Part shown: piece after piece, positions 52,784-61,897 of the stretch | Layout: each line of letters begins with the position of its first letter | How positions within the stretch are numbered: the stretch's first letter is position 1 | From: Pseudomonas sp. Os17 | Lineage (GTDB): Bacteria; Pseudomonadota; Gammaproteobacteria; Pseudomonadales; Pseudomonadaceae | Length of the DNA: 64,000 nucleotides | NCBI RefSeq assembly: GCF_001547895.1 | Contig: NZ_AP014627.1 | Span: 2,297,501-2,361,500 of the forward strand | Direction: 5' to 3' | Notes under the pieces: model-generated | Seen by the model: the letters and a program-made list of their open reading frames with translations, nothing else | The model's database searches: none | Told to the model about the DNA's origin: nothing | Made by a program: the position numbers and the translations under genes

Positions 52784-55114
52784 CTATTGCTCGATCATTA
52801 GTGCTGGCCAAAATGCTTGGTTAATGACGAAGGTAACTGTCTGGGTAGATTTTTTCTTCACTCCATCCATTAGAGCTTTGTTGTAGTTAAAGTCATAGAT
52901 GAATTTTGGTTCTTCGGAGTTTATTCTGAGTCCTAGGAAACCGTACCATAGCAAAAGATCCATGACATTAGCAGATTGCTGTTGATCAAGCCCAGAATCT
53001 ACTAGTATATTTATAACGTCAATCTCACTAAGGTCGGAACGAGAGGTTATAAACGCATAAAGCACGCTTTCAGTCTCTTGAGAAATATCTCTTAATTCAT
53101 ATCCAATGTCTCGAAGTAAGTCGGAAGAGTAAGCTGCTACTCCTTTCTCAATGTCCGCGCTTTCTACCTGTTCATGATTTAAATTGATTGCAAAACTTTT
53201 GCAGTGATTAATTAGATTTAGCAAAAAACGTGGGCGCATGAGTGAACGATCGATTAAGTATTGTGAGGTTTCCTCCCCTTTGAAATGGCTGGTGAAAACC
53301 TTTAGCCAAGCAGCCTTAAAGTCCAGCTCGCTATCGAGACCATTTGAAATAATGCGTAATCGAACAAGCTCCCGAAGTAAGTCGGCATCTGTCCAGTCAA
53401 GCACTACGCTAGCTTCTTTTCCTCGGTCAGATGTTTCCTTTACTAGTAGCTCATAAACATCATTTCTTAAAAAAACAACGGTCTTTACACTGAGGTGTGA
53501 TCGGCTGAATTGTCGTTCTATCTTTCTCGTTGCCTCAATTAAAGCCCTGACTATCAGGAGGTCTTCATGTTGAAGGCCAGTTGTTGGCCATCCATTGTCA
53601 ATGTTATCAAAGAGTAGCCATAAAAGTTCTTTGTTTTCTAAGTAGCTTCCAAGCTTTATTTTTAGTTGTCTCACGTCGTGCTTATATATTAGCTCTGTAA
53701 CCTGGGAAGATGTAAGGCTTACGTTGTCTGCTTCTCCAAATTTTGATTGGTATTCTGAGTATATTCTTTCCATTAGTACCGACATGCGCTCGGAGAAGTC
53801 TCCTTGGTAATCATATCCTTCTGCATGGAATAGCTCTGATAGCTCACGATAACCCGCGTAAAGGTGATGGTCATGAATGTGTCTGGTTTTATCTTTTTCT
53901 AGAATTTTGTAACAGATCTCAAGTAAAAGTACATACTCCCAAAAAGCAGTTACGGTATGTTGATATGTTCCTTCTTCAAGAAAGTTTAGTATTTTTTCTT
54001 TGAATTTTATTAGTTTGTAACCGTCTGGCTTCAGGTCGAGAACAATATTTTTGTTCCTGTTTTTATCACGCTCATTGTCTCTGATCTGTAAAAAAATTGC
54101 AGATTTTCCAGAGCCTTTTCGCCCTACTACGAGATGTGCTTCGCCTCTTAAAGATTTCAGAAATTGATCGGTTTCTAAATAGTATTTTTCTAGGTCACGC
54201 ATTTCGTTTTCTGCGGATGTAGCACCAAGATTTAATTTCTTTAAAAATGATCGCTCTTGCTTTGAGTTACTTGGTTCAAGCTTCTGGAAAGCCTGAGTTA
54301 CTTCGCTGGCGAAAAGTTCAATAGCTTGGTTAACATCGTCAGGATGGTAGGTAACGTGAACAAAGTCTCTATAGTCCAGAGGAACTGGATCATCACCAGA
54401 CTGCAAAATGCAAAGTGCTTTTCCCATCCCGTCAGCTAAACCTGCGATGAATGCTGCTCGGAGGTTGTGTATTTGAAATCCTGCAGAATTCGAAGACAGA
54501 AGAGGGACGACTATCCCGTGTGATTGTGAAACTTGAGAAATTGCATCATAGGCAGAGAGTCGTGGCATCTCATTCGGATCAAAATTTCTAAACGTATAAC
54601 CCGCTTTCTTTATTCTGGAAATTATTCTGGTCGACCAATCCGTTTTAAATGGAGTGTCTAATAAGTAGATTGGGGCTTTAGTGTTTGGAATGCTGGATAT
54701 TTCAATAGGTTTTGTGAAGTTTGAACCATTTGTGATGCTAATTAGTTCAGCGGAGTTCTGATACTCTCGATATCCTAAGGTATCAAATATTCCGATGTCG
54801 GATATTTTTGCCCCTTGAGGTGCCAAACTTCTGTTTTTAACTAATAGAACTCTTTTTGAACTGCCGATTGCATAACCAATTTCATATGTCACGTTGAAGT
54901 TTAAGACTGATATGTCGGCCAGAAAGAAATCTGCATTATCAATTCCGCCTAATACTTCTCCGGCAATAAAGTGTCCTGCGATATCAAGTGCTTTCCAAGT
55001 GCGTATCGATATGGATTTATTGTACTTGTCAACACTTTCTATGGCGCTTTCAATTACCTGTCCGATATCGGCAGGATAAGATGCATAGGCGAAAAAGCCA
55101 GTGTCAATACTCAA
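52784..55114 (-). CDS. TIR/deoxyribosyltransferase-like effector fused to P-loop STAND-type ATPase (Sll1717-like)
   Basis: 776 aa. Residues 1-135 form a nucleoside-deoxyribosyltransferase/TIR-like domain, with ADFFLADISVLNFNVTYEIG giving Asp67 and a putative catalytic Glu78. Residues 147-278 repeat the fold (PIYLLDTPFKTDW, SHGIVVPLLSSN, HNLRAAFIAGLADGMGKAL) without the same Glu. A linker leads to a P-loop ATPase: Walker A VVGRKGSGKSAIFL (Gly331-Ser338), Walker B-like WLLFDNIDNGW, then winged-helix-like ADLLRELVRLRI and RSLMRPRFLLNLINHC. The ATPase part resembles the Sll1717 family. This suggests a sensor ATPase that switches on an NAD- or nucleotide-cleaving effector, as in abortive-infection defence. 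Untested inference. Low GC. Confidence 0.82.
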   Translation of the reverse strand: MSIDTGFFAYASYPADIGQVIESAIESVDKYNKSISIRTWKALDIAGHFIAGEVLGGIDNADFFLADISVLNFNVTYEIGYAIGSSKRVLLVKNRSLAPQGAKISDIGIFDTLGYREYQNSAELISITNGSNFTKPIEISSIPNTKAPIYLLDTPFKTDWSTRIISRIKKAGYTFRNFDPNEMPRLSAYDAISQVSQSHGIVVPLLSSNSAGFQIHNLRAAFIAGLADGMGKALCILQSGDDPVPLDYRDFVHVTYHPDDVNQAIELFASEVTQAFQKLEPSNSKQERSFLKKLNLGATSAENEMRDLEKYYLETDQFLKSLRGEAHLVVGRKGSGKSAIFLQIRDNERDKNRNKNIVLDLKPDGYKLIKFKEKILNFLEEGTYQHTVTAFWEYVLLLEICYKILEKDKTRHIHDHHLYAGYRELSELFHAEGYDYQGDFSERMSVLMERIYSEYQSKFGEADNVSLTSSQVTELIYKHDVRQLKIKLGSYLENKELLWLLFDNIDNGWPTTGLQHEDLLIVRALIEATRKIERQFSRSHLSVKTVVFLRNDVYELLVKETSDRGKEASVVLDWTDADLLRELVRLRIISNGLDSELDFKAAWLKVFTSHFKGEETSQYLIDRSLMRPRFLLNLINHCKSFAINLNHEQVESADIEKGVAAYSSDLLRDIGYELRDISQETESVLYAFITSRSDLSEIDVINILVDSGLDQQQSANVMDLLLWYGFLGLRINSEEPKFIYDFNYNKALMDGVKKKSTQTVTFVINQAFWPALMIEQ

Positions 55115-55214
55115 TTGGATGTCCTTATCTTGCGTGTATAAGTTGCTCTATGATCGGGAGCGTGGCGGCATAACTCCATAGCCTAGTACGAACTTTTCAA
55201 AACTCAATCCGATC

Positions 55215-56015
55215 TCAATGCACAATCTGCGCAAGAAACGCCTTAGCCCTCTCACTCTTCGGCGCCCCAAAAAACTCCTCCGGCGGAGCGTCTTCAACAA
55301 TCCGCCCCCCATCCAAAAACAACACCCGCTCCGCCACCTGCCGCGCAAACCCCATCTCATGGGTCACGCACAACATCGTCATCCCACTCCCAGCGAGCTT
55401 CACCATCACATCCAACACCTCACTCACCATCTCCGGGTCCAGCGCCGAGGTCGGTTCATCAAACAACATAATCTTCGGCTCCATACACAACGCCCTAGCA
55501 ATCGCCACGCGCTGTTGCTGCCCACCTGAAAGCTGGCTCGGATACTTATCCGCCTGATTCTCAATCCCCACCTTGGCCAGAAACCCCCGGGCCAGTTCTT
55601 CAGCCTTTTTCCGCGATAACCCGCGCACGGTCATCGGCGCCAGGGTGCAGTTGTCCAGTACGCTCATGTGCGGGAACAGGTTGAAGTGCTGGAACACCAT
55701 GCCCACTTGGCTACGCACCTGGGCGGCTTCGCGGGTGTTTTGCGAGAGGTCGGTGCGGTCCACCAGGATGCGGCCTTTTTCGGCAATCTCCAGGCGGTTG
55801 ATGCAGCGGATCAGTGTGGATTTGCCGGAGCCCGAAGGCCCGCAAAGTACGATGCGTTCGCCCTGGCGCACTTTGAGGTCGATGTCGTGCAGTACATGGA
55901 AAGCACCGTAGAACTTGTTCAACCCGGCAATATCGATCGCCACTTCGCGTGGGTCGGCAGCGGGGCGGGCAGGCGCTTCGGATGCGGCGGGAAGCGGGGC
56001 GGTCTGGGTCTGCAT
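55215..56015 (-). CDS. Polar amino-acid ABC transporter ATPase
   Basis: 266 aa of the GlnQ/HisP type. It has Walker [17 protein letters not shown]-loop [17 protein letters not shown], signature [15 protein letters not shown], Walker [17 protein letters not shown] and the H-loop [10 protein letters not shown]. An extra ~25-residue alanine/proline-rich start precedes the first strand. It is the last gene of a same-strand operon with amaD-like oxidase, two permeases and a binding protein, matching the gene order of the P. putida D-lysine locus. Confidence 0.95.
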   Translation of the reverse strand: MQTQTAPLPAASEAPARPAADPREVAIDIAGLNKFYGAFHVLHDIDLKVRQGERIVLCGPSGSGKSTLIRCINRLEIAEKGRILVDRTDLSQNTREAAQVRSQVGMVFQHFNLFPHMSVLDNCTLAPMTVRGLSRKKAEELARGFLAKVGIENQADKYPSQLSGGQQQRVAIARALCMEPKIMLFDEPTSALDPEMVSEVLDVMVKLAGSGMTMLCVTHEMGFARQVAERVLFLDGGRIVEDAPPEEFFGAPKSERAKAFLAQIVH

Positions 56016-56031
56016 GGCGGTTCTCCGTCGG

Positions 56032-57273
56032 TCAGTTGAAGCGCTCGGCGCGGTAAGGGGTGGGGTCGGTGAACGGGGTTTCGCCGGTGATCATCTGCGC
56101 CAGCAGTTGGCCGCTCACCGGGCCCAGGGTCAGGCCGTGGTGGGCGTGGCCGAAGTTGAACCACAGGCCGGGGTGGCGCGGGGCGGGGCCGATCACCGGG
56201 CACATGTCCGGCAGGCACGGGCGGCGGCCCAGCCAGGGTTCGGCGTCGAGGCGTTCGCCCAGGGGGTAGAAGCTGCGGGCCAGGGCTTCGCAGCGGCGCA
56301 GTTGGATTTCGTTGATCGGGTCGTCGCGGTCGGCGAATTCGATGCCGGTGGTCAGACGGATGCCGCCCACCATCGGTGCCAGGACGTAGCCGCCCACCGG
56401 GTCGAGGATCGGGTGCTGCAGGCGGGTGCCGGGCAGGGCGGCGTAGTGCATGTGGTAGCCGCGCTTGATCGCCAGGGGAATGCGGTAGCCCAGGGGCTCG
56501 AAGATCCCGCTGGCTTGCGGGCCCAGGGCGACCACCACTTCCTGGGCGGTGATCGGGCCGAGTTCGCTCTGCACCTGCCAGCCGCCTTCGATCTGGGTCA
56601 GGGTCAGGGCATCGCCGATGACGAATTGGCCGTCGCGTTGCTTGAACAGTTCGGCGTAGCCGCGGGTCAGGCCGCCGGGGTCGCTCACGGTCTTGGGGTC
56701 GAGCCAGTGCAGGCCGCCCACGATGTCGGGGTGCAGGCCGGGTTCCAGGGCCAAGAGTTCGGCGCGGTCCAGTACCCGGTAGTTGAGTTCGTAGTCCCGC
56801 AGGTCGGCGGCGGCGCGCTGGGCGAAGTCGAAGGCTTGCTGGTCGTTGAAGGCTTCGAGCCAGCCGCCGTCGGCGATCAGCTCCAGCATGTTGGCCGGGC
56901 GGGCCAGGGCCAGGTGTTCGGTGACGCAGCGTTCGATCAGCGGCAGCATGGCGCGGGTGGCGGCGGCCAGGCCCTTGGGCGAGGAGTGGCGCCAGTATTG
57001 CAGCAGCCAGGGGCCGGCCTTGGGCAGGTGGCGCAGGCTGTAGCGCACGTCTGATTGTTGGTTGAGGCCGTAGCGCACCAGCTTGGTCACTTCCCGGGGG
57101 AAGGCGTAGGGAATCACGCTGGCGCGTTCGATCAGCCCGGCGTTGCCGTGGCTGGTGCCGTTGCCCGGGGGCTGACGGTCCAGCAGCACCACTTGGCGGC
57201 CGCGGGCCTGCAGGTGCAGGGCGCTGCTGACGCCGACGATTCCGGCGCCCAGAACGAGGGTTTGGCAATGCAT
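56032..57273 (-). CDS. amaD: FAD D-amino-acid dehydrogenase, AmaD/DadA type (D-lysine oxidising)
   Basis: 413 aa. The N-terminal FAD-binding motif is [20 protein letters not shown], with [15 protein letters not shown] typical of DadA-like enzymes, and the C-terminal [20 protein letters not shown] closes the flavin site. In P. putida the enzyme at this place (AmaD) oxidises D-lysine to delta-1-piperideine-2-carboxylate, which DpkA then reduces. The assignment rests on shared gene order with the transporter, RpiR and dpkA genes. It lies between permease and ATPase genes of the same operon. Confidence 0.85.
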   Translation of the reverse strand: MHCQTLVLGAGIVGVSSALHLQARGRQVVLLDRQPPGNGTSHGNAGLIERASVIPYAFPREVTKLVRYGLNQQSDVRYSLRHLPKAGPWLLQYWRHSSPKGLAAATRAMLPLIERCVTEHLALARPANMLELIADGGWLEAFNDQQAFDFAQRAAADLRDYELNYRVLDRAELLALEPGLHPDIVGGLHWLDPKTVSDPGGLTRGYAELFKQRDGQFVIGDALTLTQIEGGWQVQSELGPITAQEVVVALGPQASGIFEPLGYRIPLAIKRGYHMHYAALPGTRLQHPILDPVGGYVLAPMVGGIRLTTGIEFADRDDPINEIQLRRCEALARSFYPLGERLDAEPWLGRRPCLPDMCPVIGPAPRHPGLWFNFGHAHHGLTLGPVSGQLLAQMITGETPFTDPTPYRAERFN

Positions 57274-57319
57274 GTTTGGGTCCTTATGACAGGGGCCGCG
57301 CGGCGGCCCGCTAAAGGGT

Positions 57320-58030
57320 TCAGTTCAGGTGCCGGCCCAGGCGGCCTTCCAGGTATTTGAGGCTGCGCCGTACCACTTCGACGATCAGCAGGTAGAGCAC
57401 CGCGGCCCACAGGTAGATCTGGAAATCGAAGCTGCGGGAGAAGGCCAGTTTGGTCACCCCCATCAGGTCGTAGATGGTCACCAGGGAGGCAATGGCGCTG
57501 GCCTTGATCATCAGGATCAGCTCGTTGCCCAGAGGCCCGATGGCGATCAGCAGCGACTGCGGCAGGATCACTTTGCGAAACGCGGTCCAGCGCGACAGGC
57601 TCAGGGCCTTGCAGGCTTCGCGCTGGCCCTGGGCCACGGCCAGCAGGCTGCCGCGCAGGATCTCCGCCTGGTAGGCGGCGGTGTTCAGGGTGAAGGCCAG
57701 CAGGGTGCAGAACCACGCGTCGCGGAAGAACCACCACAGGCCCACGTCCTGCCAGAAGCCTTTGAACGAGCCCAGGCCGTAATACAGCATGAACAGCTGG
57801 GCCAGCAGCGGCGAGCCGCGAAAGAAGTACACATAAGCCCCGGTGAAGCGCCGCAGGAACTGATTGCTGGACAACCGCCCAAGGGCGATCAGCAGGCCGA
57901 GCAGCGCGCCCAGGCTGAAGGAAATCGCCACCAGCTTGGCGGTCACCAGCAGGCCGTCGATAAAGCGCGGGCCGTAGCGTTCCAGCAGGTCCTGGTTGAG
58001 GAACAGGTTCAGCAGGTCATCCAGGCTCAT
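57320..58030 (-). CDS. Amino-acid ABC transporter permease
   Basis: 236 aa of the HisM/GlnP family. Hydrophobic segments include LLVTAKLVAISFSLGALLGL and the cytoplasmic EAA loop for ATPase contact is QGQREACKALSLSRWTAFRK followed by VILPQSL. It overlaps the start of the neighbouring permease by 4 bp (58027-58030), so the two probably form a heterodimer in the inner membrane. Confidence 0.95.
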   Translation of the reverse strand: MSLDDLLNLFLNQDLLERYGPRFIDGLLVTAKLVAISFSLGALLGLLIALGRLSSNQFLRRFTGAYVYFFRGSPLLAQLFMLYYGLGSFKGFWQDVGLWWFFRDAWFCTLLAFTLNTAAYQAEILRGSLLAVAQGQREACKALSLSRWTAFRKVILPQSLLIAIGPLGNELILMIKASAIASLVTIYDLMGVTKLAFSRSFDFQIYLWAAVLYLLIVEVVRRSLKYLEGRLGRHLN

Positions 58031-58746
58031 GGTTGCAGGCTCCGTTGCGCACGGTTGAAGCGCCGTTCAAGAAAGCTGAACAGGTGCCCCGACAGCGCCG
58101 AGAAGAACAGGTAGCCCAAGCAGGCCACGCTGTAGAACAGCATGGGTTCCTTGGTCACGCTGACCGCGAGGTTGGTCTGGCGCATCAGGTCCACCAGGGA
58201 AATGGTCGACACCAGCGAGGTGTCCTTGAGCAGCGACAGCCAGTTGTTGGAAAGCCCCGGCAGGGCGATGCGCGTCAGTTGCGGCAGCAGCACCCGGCTG
58301 AAGGTGGTGCGCCGCGACAGGCTCAGGGCGCTGGCGGCTTCGTACTGGCCCTTGGGCAGGGTCTTGAACGCGGCCAGCCAGATCTCGCTGGAGAAGGCGG
58401 CGAACACCAGGCTGAAGGCGATCATCGCGGCGACAAAGGTGTTGATCGCCACTTCACCGGGGTAGCCCAGGGCGCCGAGGATCTTCTGCGCGGCGATCTG
58501 GCAGCCGTAGTAGATGATCAGCAGGGTCAACAGCTCCGGCAGGCCGCGAAACACCGTGGAAAAGGTCGTGGCCCAGGCCCGCGCCCAGCGGTTTTTCGAG
58601 CGTGCGGCCAGGGCTACCAGCAAGCCCAGGGGCAGGCCGATGGGCACGCAGGCCAAGGCCAGGGCGATGGTCACCAGGGCCCCGGCAAGCAGGGCCGAGC
58701 CCCAGCCGCCGCTGGCGAAGGACAGGAGTGACAGCTGTTCGAACAT
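58027..58746 (-). CDS. Amino-acid ABC transporter permease
   Basis: 239 aa of the HisQ type with five hydrophobic segments (LLAGALVTIALALACVPIGL, FVAAMIAFSLVFAAFSSEIW) and the EAA loop KGQYEAASALSLSRRTTFSR then VLLPQLTRIALPGL. It pairs with the overlapping downstream permease. The binding-protein gene is upstream, separated by 87 bp without a clear terminator. Confidence 0.95.
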   Translation of the reverse strand: MFEQLSLLSFASGGWGSALLAGALVTIALALACVPIGLPLGLLVALAARSKNRWARAWATTFSTVFRGLPELLTLLIIYYGCQIAAQKILGALGYPGEVAINTFVAAMIAFSLVFAAFSSEIWLAAFKTLPKGQYEAASALSLSRRTTFSRVLLPQLTRIALPGLSNNWLSLLKDTSLVSTISLVDLMRQTNLAVSVTKEPMLFYSVACLGYLFFSALSGHLFSFLERRFNRAQRSLQP

Positions 58747-58833
58747 GCGCGAACCCTCTGGAGGATTGAACCGTGCAGGGCGCCGCCGCGCTCGGGGGAA
58801 CGCGGGGGCAACGGCAGCGGCAAAGGCGGGCGG

Positions 58834-59586
58834 TCAGTAGATGTCGAAGGCGAAGTAGCGGCTGGAGATCTGCTTGTAGGTGCCGTCGGCGACGATCGCG
58901 TCCAGGGCCTTGTTCAGGCGCTCGCGCAGGGCGTTGTCTTCCTTGCGCACGGCGATGGAAGCGTCGGCGGTGGTGCCGTTGACGTCACCGATGATCTTGC
59001 AGCAGTCCTTGCCGGCGCTTTCGGCCCACGCCAGCAGTGGGAATTTGTCGGCAATCACCCCGTCCACGCGTCCGGCGGCCAGGTCGCTGTTGGCTTCGTC
59101 CAGGGTCGGGTAGAACTTCACGTCGGCGCCGGCCGGGCCGTAGTGGTCCTCGGCGTAGATGGCCTGGGTCGAGGAGGCCTGGGCGCCCACGGTGCGGCCC
59201 TTGAAGTTGGTCTGGGCGTCGGTGATGTCCGAGTCCTTGGCCACGGCTACCGACAGCGGGGTGCGGTAGTAGTGGTTGCTGAAGGCGATCTTTTTCTTGC
59301 GCTCGTCGGTGGCGATCATCGAGGCCACCACGGCGTCGTATTTCTTCGCCAGCAGCGCCGGGATGATGCCTTCCCAGTCCTGGGCGACGATCTGGCACTC
59401 GACCTGCATCTGCTTGCACAGGGCGTTGGCGATGTCCACGTCGAAGCCGTGCAGCTGGTTGTTGGAGTCCACGTAGTTGAAGGGCGGGTAGGCGCCTTCG
59501 GTGGCGATCTTCAGGGTTTCGGCCTGGGCCGCGGAGGCGGCGAAGACCAGGGCGCAGGCACTGGCGAAGCGGACGACGTTGTTCAT
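58834..59586 (-). CDS. Periplasmic amino-acid-binding protein
   Basis: 250 aa of the HisJ/ArgT (lysine-arginine-ornithine) class. Signal peptide MNNVVRFASACALVFAASAA-QA, then TLKIATEGAYPPFNYVDSNN, GFDVDIANALCKQM, QDWEGIIPALLAKKYDAVVA, SMIATDERKKKIAFS and GRTVGAQASSTQA. A cationic amino acid such as lysine is the expected ligand. First structural gene of the transporter operon; upstream gene is an RpiR regulator on the same strand. Confidence 0.94.
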   Translation of the reverse strand: MNNVVRFASACALVFAASAAQAETLKIATEGAYPPFNYVDSNNQLHGFDVDIANALCKQMQVECQIVAQDWEGIIPALLAKKYDAVVASMIATDERKKKIAFSNHYYRTPLSVAVAKDSDITDAQTNFKGRTVGAQASSTQAIYAEDHYGPAGADVKFYPTLDEANSDLAAGRVDGVIADKFPLLAWAESAGKDCCKIIGDVNGTTADASIAVRKEDNALRERLNKALDAIVADGTYKQISSRYFAFDIY

Positions 59587-59602
59587 GGAGCACCTCGGTT
59601 AT

Positions 59603-60478
59603 TTATTGTTTTGCGCGGGTGGACGATGTGTAGCCAACAAATTCGTTATGCAGGGCGGCCGTGGCTTCCAGGCGTTTTTCCACCTCGGGGCCCAGGTGCT
59701 TGCACACCTCGTTGATCAAGAGGTGAACCAGCGACAGCATGGCCGCGGTGGATTCCCAGAACAGGTTGAACTCGGTGGGCACGCGGAACACCTCGTCGGC
59801 GTTCTGCTCGGCCCAGTCGCAGAAGGTGTCGGTGACCAGGGTCACCGGAATCCCCGCCTCGCGGGCCTTGTGGCACAGGGTCAGGGCGTGGCGCGAATAG
59901 CGCCGGGCCTCGAACACCACCAGGGCGCAGTCTTCGGCGGGGCTGAGCAGTACGTCGGCGAAATGCCCGGCAGAGCCGTCCACCAGGTGCACGCCGTCGC
60001 GCAGGTATTGCAGCAGGTGGACCATGGAGGCGGCGATGCCGCGCTCGGTCTGGAACCCCGCCACGTACACCCGGCGCCGGCTGGCCAGGCGCTGGACCAC
60101 GGTCTGCCAGGCCGGCGTCAGGCTGTATTCGTAGACCTTGACCAGCGCCGCCACTTCCAGCTCGAAACTGCGCGGCAGGCCCTGGGCCGCCGGGTTGGGC
60201 TGCTGGCGAAATTCCTGCAGGCGGTCGCCCACCAGCCACGGGCCTTCGCCGAGGTCGTTCTTCAGGTCGTTTTTCAGATCCTTGAAATGGCTGTAGCCGA
60301 TGGCGCGGCAGAACCGGCCGACGCTGGATTCGCTGACGCCGAGTTTTTCGGCGATGTCGGCGGCGGTCTGGAAGGGCAGCTCGTAGAGGTTGGCCAGCAT
60401 GTAGCTGGCAATCGCCCGGCCCGACGCGGTGGCGCTGGACAAGCTGCTTTCAAGGCGTTGTTTGATGGGCTGGCTCAT
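59603..60478 (-). CDS. RpiR-family transcriptional regulator
   Basis: 291 aa. The N-terminal RpiR helix-turn-helix reads LYELPFQTAADIAEKLGVSE then SSVGRFCRAIGYSHFKDLKN. A C-terminal sugar-isomerase (SIS) domain follows (VYVAGFQTERGIAASMVHLL, ALVVFEARRYSRHALTLCHK). It precedes the binding-protein gene by 16 bp and is divergent from dpkA. The corresponding gene lies at the same place in the P. putida D-lysine locus, so it probably controls both directions from the shared intergenic region. Confidence 0.92.
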   Translation of the reverse strand: MSQPIKQRLESSLSSATASGRAIASYMLANLYELPFQTAADIAEKLGVSESSVGRFCRAIGYSHFKDLKNDLKNDLGEGPWLVGDRLQEFRQQPNPAAQGLPRSFELEVAALVKVYEYSLTPAWQTVVQRLASRRRVYVAGFQTERGIAASMVHLLQYLRDGVHLVDGSAGHFADVLLSPAEDCALVVFEARRYSRHALTLCHKAREAGIPVTLVTDTFCDWAEQNADEVFRVPTEFNLFWESTAAMLSLVHLLINEVCKHLGPEVEKRLEATAALHNEFVGYTSSTRAKQ

Positions 60479-60512
60479 GGCCGCTCCTTGTTTTTATTGA
60501 CCGCTGGAAACG

Positions 60513-60528
60513 GAAAATGAAGGTTTTC
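60513..60528. promoter_or_regulatory. Candidate RpiR operator
   Basis: GAAAA-TGAAGG-TTTTC is an inverted repeat in the 132-bp divergent region between rpiR and dpkA, upstream of the predicted dpkA promoter. RpiR regulators bind short inverted repeats; binding here is inferred. Confidence 0.4.
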
Positions 60529-60545
60529 TGTCATGAAGTCAACAT

Positions 60546-60574
60546 TTGACAGTTAACTGGCGTGACGCGATAGT
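60546..60574 (+). promoter_or_regulatory. Predicted sigma-70 promoter of dpkA
   Basis: TTGACA (6/6), 17 bp, GATAGT (4/6) located 37 bp upstream of the dpkA start. Confidence 0.6.
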
Positions 60575-60610
60575 CAGGCCCCTTCCAATAACAATTCCAA
60601 TGGAGCTGCA

Positions 60611-61672
60611 ATGACCGACGCGAACCACGCGACCGTGGCGCAGGCTGATGCCGAGTACCTCGACCTGCCGGCCTTGACCGACTTGCTGCAACGGATTTTT
60701 CTTCGCCACGGCACCTCTGCCGAGGTGGCCCGGGTGCTGGCCGACAACTGCGCCCGCGCCGAGCGTGACGGCTCCCACAGCCACGGGGTGTTCCGCATCC
60801 CCGGTTACCTGTCGTCCCTGGCCAGTGGCTGGGTCAACGGTCAGGCCGTGCCGCAAGTGGAGGATGTGGCCCCCGGCGTGGTGGCGGTGGACGCCGGCGG
60901 CGGCTTTGCCCAGCCGGCCCTGGCCGCGGCCCGCGCGCTGCTGCTGAGCAAGGCCCGCAGCGCCGGGATCGCGGTGCTGGCGATTCGCAATTCCCACCAC
61001 TTCGCGGCGCTGTGGCCGGATGTCGAGCCCTTCGCCGAAGAAGGCCTGGTGGCCCTGAGCCTGGTCAACAGCATGACCTGCGTGGTGCCCCATGGCGCCC
61101 AGCGCCCGCTGTTCGGCACCAACCCGATTGCCTTCGCCGCCCCCCGCGAGGGCGCCGAGCCCATCGTCTTCGACCTGGCCACCAGCGCCATCGCCCACGG
61201 TGATGTGCAGATCGCCAAGCGCCAGGGCCAGCAGCTGCCACCGGGCATGGGGGTGGACCGCGACGGCCAGCCCACTTGCGATCCGGCAGCGATTCTCGAC
61301 GGCGGCGCCTTGCTGCCCTTTGGCGGGCACAAGGGCTCGGCGCTGTCGATGATGGTGGAGCTGCTGGCGGCGGCGCTGACTGGCGGCAACTTCTCCTTCG
61401 AGTTCGACTGGTCGCAACACCCCGGGGCGCAAACGCCGTGGACCGGACAACTGCTGATCGTCATCGACCCCAGCCACCTGGGCGGCGGGCATTTTGCCCA
61501 GCGCAGCGGCGAGCTGGTGCGGCAGATGCAGGCCGTGGGCCTGGAGCGTATGCCCGGCGACCGGCGCTACCGCACCCGGGCCAAATCGCTGGAGCACGGC
61601 ATTCCCCTGGCCGCCGCCGAGCTGGCGCGGCTGCGCGCGCTCGCGGGCGACGATAAGACGGGCGACGACTGA
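60611..61672 (+). CDS. dpkA: Delta-1-piperideine-2-carboxylate/pyrroline-2-carboxylate reductase (Ldh2/MDH2 family)
   Basis: 353 aa of the malate/L-lactate dehydrogenase (Ldh_2) fold, recognisable by RDGSHSHGVFRIPGYLSSLA, AIRNSHHFAALWPDVEPFAE, FGTNPIAFAAPRE and LPFGGHKGSALSMMVELLAA. In Pseudomonas, DpkA reduces delta-1-piperideine-2-carboxylate to L-pipecolate with NADPH. The family alone does not fix the substrate; neighbouring D-amino-acid oxidase and cationic amino-acid transporter genes do. GGAG lies 5 nt before ATG. A porin gene follows on the same strand after 225 bp. Confidence 0.88.
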   Translation: MTDANHATVAQADAEYLDLPALTDLLQRIFLRHGTSAEVARVLADNCARAERDGSHSHGVFRIPGYLSSLASGWVNGQAVPQVEDVAPGVVAVDAGGGFAQPALAAARALLLSKARSAGIAVLAIRNSHHFAALWPDVEPFAEEGLVALSLVNSMTCVVPHGAQRPLFGTNPIAFAAPREGAEPIVFDLATSAIAHGDVQIAKRQGQQLPPGMGVDRDGQPTCDPAAILDGGALLPFGGHKGSALSMMVELLAAALTGGNFSFEFDWSQHPGAQTPWTGQLLIVIDPSHLGGGHFAQRSGELVRQMQAVGLERMPGDRRYRTRAKSLEHGIPLAAAELARLRALAGDDKTGDD

Positions 61673-61897
61673 ACGGCCGACGACTTAAGGACTTCATCCC
61701 TTCGCACCCGGGGCCATGAGCCCTTGGTGTTACTCCAGGTAGTGGGCCCGGTAGCGGTCCGGTCGTGGATCAGATTTGCCGCTCCCTGCCAGCCCCTCCA
61801 AAGCACTGGCAATCTGCCTCCAAGGCAGCCTGTCAGTGCCCTGGGGCCCTTTCGATAATCGCCTCCGACATTTCGTCCCCCGTTTGCGGAGCGCGCC

